Of a DNA stretch of 64,000 bases, positions 19,687 through 28,965 are shown one piece after another. Origin of the DNA: Candidatus Pantoea floridensis (GTDB lineage Bacteria; Pseudomonadota; Gammaproteobacteria; Enterobacterales; Enterobacteriaceae). The stretch is taken from positions 434,001 to 498,000 of the forward strand of contig NZ_OCMY01000001.1 in NCBI RefSeq assembly GCF_900215435.1, in the 5' to 3' direction. The notes below the pieces were generated by a model. The model saw only the letters and a program-made list of their open reading frames with translations. It searched no databases and had not been told where the DNA came from. The translations under genes and the position numbers were made by a program. How positions within the stretch are numbered: the stretch's first letter is position 1; each line of letters begins with the position of its first letter.

Positions 19687-20796
19687 TTACTTACCACTTT
19701 TTACTTTAGTCCATGAGCGCGTACGCACACGATCCAGTTTCGGATCCTGGACCTTGAGCACAAACAGCTTCGCCATCACCTCCGGCGTCGGGAAGATGCC
19801 CGGATTATTCCGCACATCAGCATTGATCAGCGGCAGCGACGCTTTGTTGCCATTGGCGTAGTTCATCTTATTGGACACATCAGCGATCACTTTCGGATCC
19901 ATGATGTAGTTCAGCCATTGGTAAGCCGCGTCCAGATTCTTCGCGTCTTTTGGAATTGCCATCATGTCGAAGAAGGCCAGTGCGCCCTGCTTCGGCACGC
20001 TGTAGCCCAGATGCACGCCGTTGTTGGCTTTATCGGCACGATCTTTCGCCTGCAGGATGTCGCCCGACCAGCCAATTGCGACGCAGATGTTGCCGTTGGC
20101 CAGGTCATTGATGTACTGCGACGAGTGGAAGTAACGGATGTTCGGACGCAGTTTCAACAGCAAATCAGTGGCGGCGCCAGAGTAATCTTTCGCATCAGAA
20201 CTGTTTGGATCTTTGCCAAGGTAGTTCAGCACGGTGGCGAAAATCTCTTCCGGCGCATCAAGGAAGGAGACACCGCAGCTTTTCAGTTTTTCCAGATTTT
20301 CGGGTTTCAGCACCAGATCCCAGCTATCCACTGGCGCATCGGCCCCCAGTGCGGCTTTCACTTTATCGACGTTGTAGCCGATACCGGTGGTGCCCCACAG
20401 ATAAGGAATCGCGTATTTATTGCCCGGATCGTGCTGGGCCACTTTCGCCATCAGATCGGGATCGAGGTTTTTGTAATTCGGCAGCTTGCTCTTATCCAAC
20501 TCCTGGAACACACCGGATTGCAGCTGACGCGCCAGGAAGCTCGACGACGGCACCACCACGTCATAACCGGTGCTGCCGGCCATCAGTTTGCCTTCCAGCA
20601 CTTCGTTGGAATCAAAGACGTCGTAGACCACTTTGTCACCGGTCAATTTTTCAAAATTCGGCACCGTGTCAGCCGAAATATAATCTGACCAGTTATATAC
20701 ATGCAGCGTTTTATCTTCTGCCTGAGCACCAGCGGCCGCAGCCATCAGCACACCAGCAACCACACCTGGCAACCATTTTTGACGTTGGTTGAACAT
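19687..20796 (-). CDS. potF: periplasmic putrescine-binding protein PotF
   Basis: Solute receptor of the PotFGHI importer. The ATG at 20796 gives a 369-residue protein (370 in E. coli) with a signal peptide ending AAGAQA. GGAGGAAGG lies just upstream. Ligand-site segments include [38 protein letters not shown] and [13 protein letters not shown]. It ends [12 protein letters not shown]. It is the first gene of the operon and is made in excess of the membrane parts in such systems. Confidence 0.96.
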   Translation of the reverse strand: MFNQRQKWLPGVVAGVLMAAAAGAQAEDKTLHVYNWSDYISADTVPNFEKLTGDKVVYDVFDSNEVLEGKLMAGSTGYDVVVPSSSFLARQLQSGVFQELDKSKLPNYKNLDPDLMAKVAQHDPGNKYAIPYLWGTTGIGYNVDKVKAALGADAPVDSWDLVLKPENLEKLKSCGVSFLDAPEEIFATVLNYLGKDPNSSDAKDYSGAATDLLLKLRPNIRYFHSSQYINDLANGNICVAIGWSGDILQAKDRADKANNGVHLGYSVPKQGALAFFDMMAIPKDAKNLDAAYQWLNYIMDPKVIADVSNKMNYANGNKASLPLINADVRNNPGIFPTPEVMAKLFVLKVQDPKLDRVRTRSWTKVKSGK

Positions 20797-21123
20797 GTTT
20801 TCCTTCCTCCTGAGCGGGTCATTACAACGCTGTATACACGCGATCCGAACGTTGCGTTTTCTGTAAAAATTACAGGCACACAATGAATCAATATTCAGCG
20901 GGAGTTTAATAGCAAAAACCTATACATGTGCTGAAGTGGTACGTCCCAAGCAGCCCCGCAAGAATAGCCCCCCCTTACCCACCGCACCAGATCCCAGCTT
21001 AAAAAACGCCTTTTCGCGATAAGTTATGCATGTTTCTGCTATGGGGTTTGGCATTAGCGGCATAAAGCACGACTAATATCTGGCAATAAAGGGCAAAGTG
21101 CAGAATAAAAAGCGGTGGGGCTA
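20797..21123. other. intergenic region upstream of potF
   Basis: About 330 bp without a plausible gene. The first 100 bp should hold the potF promoter. A short inverted repeat, CTGTAAAAATTACAG, lies at 20861-20875, about 65 bp upstream of the potF start. I could not assign it to a known regulator. The remainder has no clear signal. Confidence 0.5.
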
Positions 21124-21153
21124 AAATGAAAACTGCCGCAAAAAGCGGCAGTT
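21124..21153 (-). terminator. terminator after ybjN
   Basis: AACTGCCGC (21131-21139) pairs with GCGGCAGTT (21145-21153). On the minus strand the stem is followed by TTCATTTTAG. It ends the ybjC-nfsA-rimK-ybjN transcript before potF. Confidence 0.8.
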
Positions 21154-21168
21154 AGCGAGGCGGGGAAC

Positions 21169-21648
21169 TCAATGCAGCATCGCGTGGCTGCTGGAGCTGG
21201 GTTGTCGCTCCTCTTCCTCTTCCACAATCAGCAGGTGGTTAGCGAAGGCCTCCATAATCACCATGGAAACGCCCTCTTCACTCTGCTTCATAAAGTGCGA
21301 GAACTGACCGAAGGTGAGTCCGGCGGTGGTACTGATCGACTGGCAGACAATCAGCTTCGGCAGATTGTCGTCCTGAATATCAACGAAAGCTTTAATCGTG
21401 AGCGAACTGGCGTTGATCTGCGATAGATCGCCCACCAGCGGAATCAGCGCCGTGGGTTTTACTTCTGCCAGCGCGGAGAAGAGGATAACGTTATCCACCA
21501 GGTCGATTTTTGCATCAAACACCCCGTCAAAATTCTGCATGTGCGGCAGGTGCAGTGCCTGACAGGCATCGCATTCGAACCAGGTGATATTTTGTTGATC
21601 CAGCCAGCGACGCAGCACGTCAATGTCCGGAACGACCAGTGAATCCAT
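21169..21648 (-). CDS. ybjN: YbjN family protein
   Basis: 159-residue homologue of E. coli YbjN (158), which when overproduced suppresses some temperature-sensitive mutants and affects motility and stress behaviour; its mechanism is not known. Conserved blocks are ECDACQALHLPHMQNFDGVFDA (residues about 22-42) and INASSLTIKAFVDIQDDNLPK. The fold resembles type III secretion chaperones. The start follows AGGAT. It is the last gene downstream of rimK, as in E. coli. Confidence 0.94.
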   Translation of the reverse strand: MDSLVVPDIDVLRRWLDQQNITWFECDACQALHLPHMQNFDGVFDAKIDLVDNVILFSALAEVKPTALIPLVGDLSQINASSLTIKAFVDIQDDNLPKLIVCQSISTTAGLTFGQFSHFMKQSEEGVSMVIMEAFANHLLIVEEEEERQPSSSSHAMLH

Positions 21649-21735
21649 CGTTATATCCTGTGGGGTGAAGAAATGAGCGCCTTAGCTTACGGAAAAACCG
21701 ATCTGGATGCCACGAAAACCGCTGAAAAGCGCAGG

Positions 21736-22638
21736 TCAGCCGCCGGTTTTAGGACGATAGCCGGGGCAAGCATGCTGCTCTATCCACTGGATCATCATCG
21801 TCGCGATATCTAAACCGGTAATGCCCTCAATGCCTTCCAGCCCTGGCGAGGCGTTCACTTCCATCACCAGCGGCCCGCGATGGGCACGCAGAATATCCAC
21901 GCCGGCGACTTCGAGGCCGAGCGTGCTGGCGGCTTTCACCGCGATTTCCCGCTCTTTATCAGTAATGGCTACCGCTCGGGCTTTGCCGCCGCGATGCAGA
22001 TTGGAACGAAAATCGCCCTCTTTCGCCTCGCGCTCAATGGCCGCCACCACTTCATGGCCAATCACCAGACAGCGGATATCGCGCCCCTGCGCTTCTTTGA
22101 TAAACTCCTGCACCAGAATATGCGCGTTAAGGCCACGAAAAGCATCGATCACGCTCTCCGCCGCCTGACGCGTTTCCGCCAGCACCACACCAATGCCCTG
22201 CGTGCCTTCCACCAGTTTCACTACCAGCGGCGCTCCGCCCACCATGGCGATCAAATCATCGGTATCATCCGGCGAGGAGGCAAAGCCGGTAATCGGCATA
22301 TCAATCCCTTCACGCGCCAGCAGCTGCAGCGATCGCAGTTTGTCGCGCGCACGGGTGATCGCCACCGATTCATTCAGCGGATAGCTGCCACGCACCTCAA
22401 ACTGGCGCAGAACGGCCGTGCCGTAAAAAGTGGTGGCGGTGCCGATACGCGGGATCACCGCATCAAAGTGTCCCAGCGTCTCACCGCGATAGTGCACTGC
22501 AGGGGAATCAGAGTTGATATTCATGTAGCAGGAGAGCGGATCGATGATCTGCACCTGATGACCACGCTCTTCCGCGGCGTCGCGCAGACGTTTACACGAA
22601 TAAATCGATCCATCGCGGGTGAGAATGGCCATCTTCAT
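21736..22638 (-). CDS. rimK: ribosomal protein S6--L-glutamate ligase RimK
   Basis: ATP-grasp enzyme that adds glutamates to the C-terminus of ribosomal protein S6. The product is 300 residues when started at 22638 ([18 protein letters not shown]), equal to E. coli. An earlier in-frame start at 22671 lies inside nfsA. ATP-grasp motifs include [17 protein letters not shown] and [14 protein letters not shown]. It lies 17 bp after nfsA. In some bacteria RimK responds to cyclic-di-GMP; nothing in this sequence shows that. Confidence 0.96.
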   Translation of the reverse strand: MKMAILTRDGSIYSCKRLRDAAEERGHQVQIIDPLSCYMNINSDSPAVHYRGETLGHFDAVIPRIGTATTFYGTAVLRQFEVRGSYPLNESVAITRARDKLRSLQLLAREGIDMPITGFASSPDDTDDLIAMVGGAPLVVKLVEGTQGIGVVLAETRQAAESVIDAFRGLNAHILVQEFIKEAQGRDIRCLVIGHEVVAAIEREAKEGDFRSNLHRGGKARAVAITDKEREIAVKAASTLGLEVAGVDILRAHRGPLVMEVNASPGLEGIEGITGLDIATMMIQWIEQHACPGYRPKTGG

Positions 22639-22655
22639 TGCAGAGTTCCTTGTGC

Positions 22656-23378
22656 TTAGCGTGTCGCCCAACCCTGCTGATGCAGGTAATCCAGCATAAA
22701 CGGACGTGTTTCTTTAATAATCAGACGCTGTATCAGCTGGCTCCAGGTTTCGGATCGCTGGTTACTGTCGCGCTGCTGATAATAGGCGGTCAGTTGCTCA
22801 TCGTACTGTGCCAGCACGCGTTTATCGACGGGCTGGTAGTGATTCTCATGCACCAGCATCGCCTGTGGCATACGCGGTTTAACGTCTGGCGTATCTGCCG
22901 GATGGCCGATGCAGAAGCCGAACAGCGGCAGCACGAACTTTGGCAGCTCGAGTAACGCGGTTACCTCAGCGATGCTATTACGAATGCCACCAATAAACAC
23001 GCCGCCAAGGCCAAGCGATTCCGCCGCAATCATGGCATTTTGCGCCATTAACGCCGTATCAACGCAGCCGAGCAGCAGCTGTTCAGCACGTCCCAGCTGC
23101 GCATCCGGGCAGATTTGCTGATGACGATTGAAGTCAGCGCAGAATACCCAAAATTCCGCCGCAGCGCTGACCCATGGCTGGCCGCCAGTTAGCTGTACCA
23201 GCTGCTCGCGCTTTTGCCGATCGGTAATGCGAATAATGGAGGAACACTGCAAAAAGCTAGAGGTTGAGGCCGCTTGTGCCGCGCTGATAATGGCGCTGCG
23301 TTGCGCCTCTTCAATGCCCTGTTCAGTAAAGGCGCGAATGGAACGGTGGCTGCACAGTAAATCGATAGTCGGCGTCAT
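22656..23378 (-). CDS. nfsA: oxygen-insensitive NADPH nitroreductase NfsA
   Basis: FMN enzyme that reduces nitroaromatics and quinones by two-electron steps. The product is 240 residues, identical to E. coli in length. FMN contacts are expected in [13 protein letters not shown] near the N-terminus and in [15 protein letters not shown]. The ribosome site GAGAGGA precedes the ATG. It lies 15 bp downstream of ybjC; in E. coli the ybjC-nfsA-rimK unit is induced by SoxS and MarA. I did not find a confident SoxS box here. Confidence 0.96.
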   Translation of the reverse strand: MTPTIDLLCSHRSIRAFTEQGIEEAQRSAIISAAQAASTSSFLQCSSIIRITDRQKREQLVQLTGGQPWVSAAAEFWVFCADFNRHQQICPDAQLGRAEQLLLGCVDTALMAQNAMIAAESLGLGGVFIGGIRNSIAEVTALLELPKFVLPLFGFCIGHPADTPDVKPRMPQAMLVHENHYQPVDKRVLAQYDEQLTAYYQQRDSNQRSETWSQLIQRLIIKETRPFMLDYLHQQGWATR

Positions 23379-23393
23379 AATCCTCTCCGGTGG

Positions 23394-23645
23394 TTACTTC
23401 TTTTTGTTAGATTGATGAAACAATTGCGGTGCCATCGCCTTCGCCGTCCGCCACATCATCATCCATGCAGCTGGCAGCATCAACGCAATACCGAGAAAAA
23501 ACAGTAGCGTCGCCAGCGGCTTTTTCGCCATAAAATCGGGGGCGCTCACCCAGTCGTTAGTCAGCAGTAGCGCACCGATGACGGCAAGCACGCCGAGCAC
23601 TTCGAGCAGTAACACGGGTTTGGGTAATGTGGCGAGATTACGCAT
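23394..23645 (-). CDS. ybjC: YbjC family membrane protein (DUF1418)
   Basis: Small inner-membrane protein of 83 residues with two helices (about 11-29 and 43-66) and a basic tail, HQSNKKK. It matches E. coli YbjC (95) in RNLATLPKPVLLLE and LGIALMLPAAWMM. I chose the ATG at 23645, after GAGGAA; the longer in-frame reading to 23684 is unlike the family. It is the first gene of the ybjC-nfsA-rimK-ybjN unit. Function unknown. Confidence 0.85.
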   Translation of the reverse strand: MRNLATLPKPVLLLEVLGVLAVIGALLLTNDWVSAPDFMAKKPLATLLFFLGIALMLPAAWMMMWRTAKAMAPQLFHQSNKKK

Positions 23646-23784
23646 GCGATGGTTCCTCAGTTGTTCTATCAGCGTTAACCGCATTTTTACCCAATGTATA
23701 GGCGGTAAGTATTACAGTAACAGGTATATTCTTCTTCCTTTAAGCAGGATGGGCGGGCATGATGTTACGCATTATTCACGCTGT

Positions 23785-23804
23785 GATGTGATTCTAGTCA
23801 CAAA
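23785..23804. promoter_or_regulatory. putative CRP-binding site between ybjC and grxA
   Basis: TGTGA (23787-23791), six bases TTCTAG, TCACA (23798-23802): both half sites match the CRP consensus fully. The centre is 33 bp before the grxA start, so bound CRP would sit at or below the grxA start site and could repress it, or act at a distance on ybjC. Identification rests on the motif alone. Confidence 0.5.
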
Positions 23805-23827
23805 ACAGCAGCGGAAGGAGAGAAGCA

Positions 23828-24091
23828 ATGATTGCAGTGATTTTTGGCCGTTCTAGCTGCCCTTACTGCGTACGTGCAAAAGAGTTGGCTACTAAGCTGA
23901 CCAGCGAGCGCGACGATTTTAACTATCAGTACGTGGACATTCAGGCCACCGGCATCACCAAAGCCGATCTGGAAGCGCGCGCTGGCAAACCGGTCACCAC
24001 CGTGCCGCAGATTTTCCTCGACGATCGGCACATCGGTGGTTACACCGAATTTGCTGCCTGGACGAAAGAAAATCTGGGTATCGAAGCATAA
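23828..24091 (+). CDS. grxA: glutaredoxin 1
   Basis: Glutathione-dependent thiol-disulfide reductant of ribonucleotide reductase, PAPS reductase and OxyR. The product is 87 residues (85 in E. coli). The CPYC active site is at Cys11-Cys14, with the cis-Pro loop VTTVPQIFLDDRHIGGY. GGAAGGAGAG lies upstream. It is divergent from ybjC. OxyR induces grxA in E. coli; I could not define an OxyR site by eye. Confidence 0.97.
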   Translation: MIAVIFGRSSCPYCVRAKELATKLTSERDDFNYQYVDIQATGITKADLEARAGKPVTTVPQIFLDDRHIGGYTEFAAWTKENLGIEA

Positions 24092-24094
24092 GAT

Positions 24095-24117
24095 AACGGG
24101 CCTGCGGGCCCGTTTTT
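24095..24117 (+). terminator. intrinsic terminator after grxA
   Basis: AACGGGCC (24095-24102), loop TGCG, GGCCCGTT (24107-24114), then further T residues. It separates grxA from convergent ybjM. Confidence 0.9.
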
Positions 24118-24124
24118 GATGCGG

Positions 24125-24496
24125 CTATCCGGCACGCATCGCCAGCATAATCCGCAGCAAACGGATCAGCAGCGCACCGCAGCCCGCCCAAAACAGCGCA
24201 CTTAAACTCCAGGCTACCATCAGCAAACCGCTATGTATCATTGGCGTCGCCAGTATTAACCACACCATCCCCAGCAGCGTACCGCCCAATGCCACCCATA
24301 ACGTACTAAGCAGCGGCCTTTCCGGCTGTAATAGCGCCATAAAAATGCCCGGCAATAAAAATAGCAGCAATTCTGGTTGTCCACGCACCGCCTGTTCACT
24401 GGCTGCGCCCCAGAAATGATGTGCATAAATAAACACCAGCGTATAAAGCACCACGCCCAGAACTGATGCTGGCCAGCGATTATTGCGCTGCAACAT
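24125..24496 (-). CDS. ybjM: YbjM family inner-membrane protein
   Basis: 123-residue protein with four membrane helices (about 9-26, 41-55, 64-83 and 88-112). It is homologous to E. coli YbjM (125) mainly in the pattern PELLLFLLPGIF and WSLSALFWAGCGAL. The ATG at 24496 follows AGGAT. Function unknown. It is convergent with grxA and divergent from ybjL. Confidence 0.82.
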   Translation of the reverse strand: MLQRNNRWPASVLGVVLYTLVFIYAHHFWGAASEQAVRGQPELLLFLLPGIFMALLQPERPLLSTLWVALGGTLLGMVWLILATPMIHSGLLMVAWSLSALFWAGCGALLIRLLRIMLAMRAG

Positions 24497-24747
24497 AATT
24501 ATCCTCAACTTTGATGTTAACAATTATGAAACTTTTACTGTCCTGATGCGCAAGGTGGAAATAAAAAGAAACAGCTGGCTGTGGAAGGAATGAAAACTGC
24601 CGATAGCTGAAGGTGTTAATTATGATTAGAATACGCCGCTTTAGAATTTGCTTGCGCTATATTGTTGCACGTCGCTTTGCGTTCGGCACAAGATAGCGAA
24701 AAAAGCCTCTCCCATCAACCCGTTACAGGTAAAGAAGAAGTTAAACA

Positions 24748-26436
24748 GTGAACATTAACGTCGCAGAATTGTTAAGCGGAAATGACGTTCTGTTATTATT
24801 TGTCGTTTTAGCGCTCGGACTCTGCTTAGGTAAATTACGCCTTGGCTCAGTTCAACTCGGTAATTCTATTGGAGTCCTGGTTGTTTCATTGATTTTAGGC
24901 CAGCAGCACTTCGCCATTAATACCGATGCCTTAAGTCTGGGCTTTATGTTGTTTATTTTTTGTGTCGGTGTAGAAGCCGGGCCAAACTTTTTCTCCATAT
25001 TTTTCCGTGACGGTAAAAACTACTTCTTTTTGGCGATTGTAATGGTGGTGAGTGCGTTATTAATCGCTCTGACGCTTGGCAAATTGTTCGGTTGGGACAT
25101 TGGTTTAACCGCAGGCATGCTAGCCGGTTCGATGACCTCGACGCCAGTGTTGGTCGGTGCCGGCGATACACTGCGGCAAAGCATCACCGATAACCATCAA
25201 CTTACGCTGATGCAGGATAATCTCAGCCTCGGTTATGCCCTCACCTATCTGGTCGGTTTAGTCAGCCTGATTTTTGGCGCGCGCTATCTGCCGCGCCTGC
25301 AGCATCAGGATCTGCCCACCTGCGCGCAACAAATTGCCCGCGAGCGCGGCCTGGATGCCGACAGTCAGCGCAAAGTGTTTCTACCGGTCATCCGCGCCTA
25401 TCGCGTCGGTCCTGAACTGGTGGAGTGGAGCGGGGGCAAAAATCTGCGCGAGTTGGGCATTCATCGTCAAACCGGCTGCTACATTGAGCGTCTGCGCCGT
25501 AATGGCATTCTTGCCAGCCCGGATGGTGATGCGATGCTGCAACTGGGCGATGATATCTCACTGGTTGGCTATCCCGATGCGCACGCCCGTCTTGATCCCA
25601 GCTTTCGTAACGGCAAAGAAGTGTTTGATCGTGATCTGCTCGATATGCGTATTGTTACCGAAGAGATTGTGGTGAAAAATCACAATGCGGTAAACAAACG
25701 TCTGAGCCATCTTAAACTGACCGATCACGGCTGCTTCCTCAACCGGGTGATCCGCAGCCAGATTGAGATGCCCATCGACGACAGCATCATGTTGAACAAA
25801 GGCGATATATTGCAGGTAAGCGGTGAAGCACGTCGCGTGAAGCGCCTTGCCGATCGCATTGGCTTTATCGCTATTCATAGCCAAATTACCGATCTTCTCG
25901 CCTTCTGCGCCTTCTTTATTGTTGGTCTGATGATCGGCATGATCACTTTCCAGTTCAGCAACTTTAGTTTCGGCATCGGCAATGCCGCCGGGTTGCTGTT
26001 TGCCGGCATCATGCTCGGCTTTATGCGCGCCAACCACCCCACGTTTGGCTACATTCCGCAGGGTGCGCTAACCATGGTGAAAGAGTTCGGACTGATGGTC
26101 TTTATGGCCGGCGTTGGCCTGAGCGCGGGCAGCGGCTTGCAGCATGGTTTTGGCAGCGCGGGTGCGCTGATGTTGCTGAGCGGTTTACTGGTGAGTTTGC
26201 TGCCTGTGGTAATCTGCTATCTGTTTGGCGCTTACGTACTGCGCATGAACCGGGCGCTGCTGTTTGGTGCCATCATGGGAGCCCGCACCTGTGCACCTGC
26301 AATGGAAATCATTAGCGATACTGCGCGAAGCAGCATTCCTGCTCTGGGCTATGCGGGAACCTACGCGATTGCCAATGTGCTGTTAACACTGGCAGGCACG
26401 CTGATCGTGATTGTTTGGCCGCTGCTGCCCTTCTAA
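24748..26436 (+). CDS. ybjL: putative transport protein YbjL (AspT/YidE family)
   Basis: 562-residue inner-membrane protein (561 in E. coli) of the aspartate:alanine exchanger family. Two hydrophobic blocks of about five helices each (1-180 and 380-560) flank two cytoplasmic TrkA-C domains (about 200-370), where [18 protein letters not shown] is visible. Family markers include [17 protein letters not shown] and [18 protein letters not shown]. The start codon is GTG at 24748, giving [13 protein letters not shown] as in E. coli. Substrate unknown. Confidence 0.95.
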   Translation: MNINVAELLSGNDVLLLFVVLALGLCLGKLRLGSVQLGNSIGVLVVSLILGQQHFAINTDALSLGFMLFIFCVGVEAGPNFFSIFFRDGKNYFFLAIVMVVSALLIALTLGKLFGWDIGLTAGMLAGSMTSTPVLVGAGDTLRQSITDNHQLTLMQDNLSLGYALTYLVGLVSLIFGARYLPRLQHQDLPTCAQQIARERGLDADSQRKVFLPVIRAYRVGPELVEWSGGKNLRELGIHRQTGCYIERLRRNGILASPDGDAMLQLGDDISLVGYPDAHARLDPSFRNGKEVFDRDLLDMRIVTEEIVVKNHNAVNKRLSHLKLTDHGCFLNRVIRSQIEMPIDDSIMLNKGDILQVSGEARRVKRLADRIGFIAIHSQITDLLAFCAFFIVGLMIGMITFQFSNFSFGIGNAAGLLFAGIMLGFMRANHPTFGYIPQGALTMVKEFGLMVFMAGVGLSAGSGLQHGFGSAGALMLLSGLLVSLLPVVICYLFGAYVLRMNRALLFGAIMGARTCAPAMEIISDTARSSIPALGYAGTYAIANVLLTLAGTLIVIVWPLLPF

Positions 26437-26458
26437 AAAATATATTTACAAGCGTAAA

Positions 26459-26485
26459 GAACTTTCTTTAGGGGACGCAGTCTGA
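26459..26485 (+). promoter_or_regulatory. sigma-E promoter of rybB
   Basis: GAACTTT starts at 26459 and GTCTGA lies at 26480-26485; these match the sigma-E -35 (GAACTT) and -10 (TCTGA) elements with normal spacing. They place the start at 26492, exactly the first base of the RybB seed. rybB is a known envelope-stress (RpoE) gene. Confidence 0.85.
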
Positions 26486-26491
26486 ATAAGT

Positions 26492-26557
26492 GCCACTGCT
26501 TTTCTTTGAAATCCCCAAATTGTGGAGCCCGCCGGTCACTGACTTGCGGGTTTTTTT
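26492..26557 (+). ncRNA. rybB: RybB small RNA
   Basis: Hfq-dependent sRNA made under envelope stress that blocks translation of many outer-membrane porin mRNAs. The first 18 bases (GCCACTGCTTTTCTTTGA) are the known RybB seed unchanged. The middle (ATCCCCAAATTGTGGAGCCC) is close to E. coli. The terminator stem, CCCGC (26528-26532) with GCGGG (26546-26550) then seven T, differs in sequence and is shorter, giving about 66 nt instead of about 80. The neighbour ybjL and the upstream sigma-E promoter support the call. Confidence 0.92.
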
Positions 26558-26576
26558 ATGGCTCTCGATCCTGTGG

Positions 26577-26593
26577 CTTAAGGTTCTCTTCAG
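26577..26593 (+). promoter_or_regulatory. putative PmrA/BasR box upstream of ybjG
   Basis: CTTAAG-GTTCT-CTTCAG fits the PmrA direct repeat (YTTAAK-N5-YTTAAK) with one mismatch. ybjG homologues belong to PmrA/BasR regulons. The box is about 205 bp before the ybjG start, which would imply a long leader. Confidence 0.4.
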
Positions 26594-26798
26594 CGAAAAT
26601 TGTCATCCTTCCCACCGCTAACGCTATTTTCCAATATTCATGCAACTTTCATCAAAGTTAAACACTCCAACAACCCGCAATAAGATTAAGAGCGCGACTA
26701 TTTATTCCAGAGGCGCGCGCTTTTAGGCTATCAGTTTTATTTTGCTGGCAATTTTTATGCTGGTGTTGTTTGGGTAAACAAGTCGAGGATACGCCATC

Positions 26799-27407
26799 GT
26801 GATGGAAGCACTTAACCACACGCTTTTTTTATGGATCAACGCCACGCAGGATTCGCCGCAGTGGCTGATCGTTCTGGCGACATTTATCGCCAAAGATGTG
26901 ATTGCCATTGTGCCGCTGCTCATCGTAACGCTTTGGCTGTGGGGACCGCGCGAACAGGTGCAGTCACAGCGCGCGCTGGTGCTGAAAACCGGTATGGCGC
27001 TGCTTTATGCGCTGAGTATCTCGTGGTGCGTTGGGCAACTGCTGCCGCATCCGCGTCCGTTCGCCATTGGTTTCGGCCATCAGTTCCTGTCACATCGACC
27101 CGATGACTCCTACCCAAGCGATCATGGCACCACTATTTTCACGTTTGCACTGGCATTTATCTTCTGGCATCGCATGTGGTCGGGTGTGCTGCTGTTAGTG
27201 GTGGGGAGCGCCATTGCCTGGTCACGCGTCTATCTCGGCGTGCACTGGCCGCTGGATATGCTGGGTGGATTCCTGGTGGGCATGCTGGGTTGTCTGGCAT
27301 CGCACATGGCGTGGCAGCTGTATGGTGAGCGGATGCTGGCGTTTACGCATCAGGTGTATCGCGCGCTGTTCGCCATGCCGATTAAGAAGGGCTGGATTCG
27401 CGAGTAA
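26799..27407 (+). CDS. ybjG: undecaprenyl-diphosphatase YbjG (PAP2 family)
   Basis: Membrane PAP2 phosphatase that recycles undecaprenyl pyrophosphate for peptidoglycan and O-antigen synthesis and gives bacitracin tolerance when overexpressed. The product is 202 residues (198 in E. coli). Phosphatase motifs are visible: HPRPFAIG for C1, YPSDHGT for C2 and SRVYLGVHWPLDMLGG for C3. Five to six helices are present. The start may be GTG 26799 or the adjacent ATG 26802; GAGG at 26785-26788 fits the GTG slightly better. Confidence 0.94.
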   Translation: MMEALNHTLFLWINATQDSPQWLIVLATFIAKDVIAIVPLLIVTLWLWGPREQVQSQRALVLKTGMALLYALSISWCVGQLLPHPRPFAIGFGHQFLSHRPDDSYPSDHGTTIFTFALAFIFWHRMWSGVLLLVVGSAIAWSRVYLGVHWPLDMLGGFLVGMLGCLASHMAWQLYGERMLAFTHQVYRALFAMPIKKGWIRE

Positions 27408-27414
27408 GCGATGT

Positions 27415-27468
27415 GGTCGCCATGAATGGCGACCCTACAAATGTTAAAGGTGCGCATTGATGCGCACC
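27415..27468. repeat. two 20-bp palindromes between ybjG and dacC
   Basis: GGTCGCCATGAATGGCGACC (27415-27434) and GGTGCGCATTGATGCGCACC (27449-27468) are perfect 9-bp-arm palindromes with the same layout but different stem letters. They sit between convergent genes and belong to a family dispersed in this window. Confidence 0.85.
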
Positions 27469-27484
27469 GCTTATTTCCTGACAC

Positions 27485-28690
27485 TTAACTAAACCATTTC
27501 CCGAACCAGCCGTGAAATTTCATCATCACGAAATCCCAAATCCGGCCAATAAACCCACCTTCCGGCACCGCTTCCATCGCCACCAGCGGACGTTGCTCAA
27601 TGGTTTTGCCATCCAGTTGGAAGTCGATGGTGCCAACGACCTGATTTTTCTCCAGCGGTGCTTCCAGCTGTGGTGAATTCAGCGTAAAGCTGGCTTTGAG
27701 ATTTTTCATCTGCCCTTTCGGCACGGTAATGGCCGCGTCTTTAGCGACGCCAAGATTGACCTGGCTATGCTCGCCAAACCATACGCGCTGCTGGGCAAAC
27801 GGCTTATCGGCTTTAATCGGCGTGACGGTTTCATAAAAACGGAAGCCCCACGTCAGCAGCTTTTCACTTTCACGGAAACGCGTCGCATCGGTCGCCGCAC
27901 CCAGCACCACGGAAATCAGGCGCATATCACCTTCAGTTGCCGATGCCACCAGATTATTGCCGGCACCTGACGTATGACCGGTTTTAATGCCATCCACCTT
28001 CAGATTAGAGCTCCACAGCAGGCGATTGCGGTTCATCTGCTTGATCTTATTGAAGGTGAACTCTTTTTCACTGTTAATCGCATACTCTTCTGGCACATCA
28101 CTGATCAGACGCTGGCCAATGATCGCCATGTCGCGTGCGGTACTGTACTGTCCGTCGGCATCTAATCCGTGCACCGTCATAAAGTGCGTGTTTTGCAGGC
28201 CAAAGGCTTTGACGTAGTTGTTCATCAGGCCGATGAACGAATCCTGACTGCCCGCCACGTAATCGGCCAGAGCGATACAGGCATCGTTGCCGGACTGAAT
28301 CACCACACCTTTATTGAGCTCCGAAACCGGAATGCGATCGCCCGGTTTCAGGAACATCAGCGATGAACCGCGCAGCTTTGGATTACCGGTTGCCCAGGCA
28401 TCCTGGCCGATGGTCACCATATCGTCGTTAGTTATCTTGCCCGATTTCAGCGCCTGGCCCACCACGTAGCTGGTCATCATTTTGGTCAGGCTGGCCGGAT
28501 CGAGACGCTGATCGGCATTAGACTCCGCCAGCACTTTGCCGCTGTTGTAGTCCATTAAAATCCAGGCTTTGGCATCAATTTGCGGTGCCGCAGGCGCCTG
28601 TTCAGCCAGCGTGGTGGCAGGAATAATAAGCAATAGCAGTGAAGAGGCGGCCAGCGGCCGCCAGACAGAAGCAAAGGTGTTTTTTCTCAT
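27485..28690 (-). CDS. dacC: D-alanyl-D-alanine carboxypeptidase DacC (PBP6)
   Basis: Serine carboxypeptidase that trims the terminal D-Ala from peptidoglycan pentapeptides at the outer face of the inner membrane. The product is 401 residues (400 in E. coli) with a signal peptide ending near TTLA. The active site shows SLTK (Ser67-Lys70), SGN in [15 protein letters not shown], and KTG in [10 protein letters not shown]. The C-terminal amphipathic anchor reads [17 protein letters not shown]. The start at 28690 ([10 protein letters not shown]) is chosen for its signal peptide; its ribosome site is weak. Confidence 0.95.
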   Translation of the reverse strand: MRKNTFASVWRPLAASSLLLLIIPATTLAEQAPAAPQIDAKAWILMDYNSGKVLAESNADQRLDPASLTKMMTSYVVGQALKSGKITNDDMVTIGQDAWATGNPKLRGSSLMFLKPGDRIPVSELNKGVVIQSGNDACIALADYVAGSQDSFIGLMNNYVKAFGLQNTHFMTVHGLDADGQYSTARDMAIIGQRLISDVPEEYAINSEKEFTFNKIKQMNRNRLLWSSNLKVDGIKTGHTSGAGNNLVASATEGDMRLISVVLGAATDATRFRESEKLLTWGFRFYETVTPIKADKPFAQQRVWFGEHSQVNLGVAKDAAITVPKGQMKNLKASFTLNSPQLEAPLEKNQVVGTIDFQLDGKTIEQRPLVAMEAVPEGGFIGRIWDFVMMKFHGWFGKWFS

Positions 28691-28733
28691 GAGCGTGACC
28701 AGATTGTCCTTGTTAAATCTTGGTTTTCTTGCA

Positions 28734-28751
28734 GGCAAGACATGTCTTGCC
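28734..28751. promoter_or_regulatory. perfect 18-bp palindrome upstream of dacC
   Basis: GGCAAGACATGTCTTGCC is fully self-complementary. It lies 43 bp before the dacC start, in a 275-bp divergent gap. It could be an operator or an mRNA hairpin. I do not recognise the regulator. Apart from it, the gap shows only the HAD gene's GAGGAG ribosome site. Confidence 0.5.
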
Positions 28752-28965
28752 CAACGCTAACGGTTCACGCCAGCGAAAAAAACCGTCCAATCGTAAAGTT
28801 TTATAGAGTTTATTAGAGTAACCCTGGCACCAACCGCGTAGCGTCGCCACTTTTGCTCCAATACCCGCCAATAAAAATTGCGTGTAATTCCGATTTTTCG
28901 CAGAACAGTTAAGCCAGTCACATTTTTCCGCTAACCTGATTTCAGTCTGCCTGAGGAGAGCCGCG

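Noticed and set aside
19918..20688. Long open frame on the plus strand opposite potF (about 256 codons)
   Set aside because: It is antisense to a clear potF, has no ribosome site or family resemblance, and follows the codon periodicity of the real gene.
20861..20875. CTGTAAAAATTACAG as a LexA box upstream of potF
   Set aside because: The spacer between CTGT and ACAG is 7, not 8, and an SOS link to putrescine uptake is not expected.
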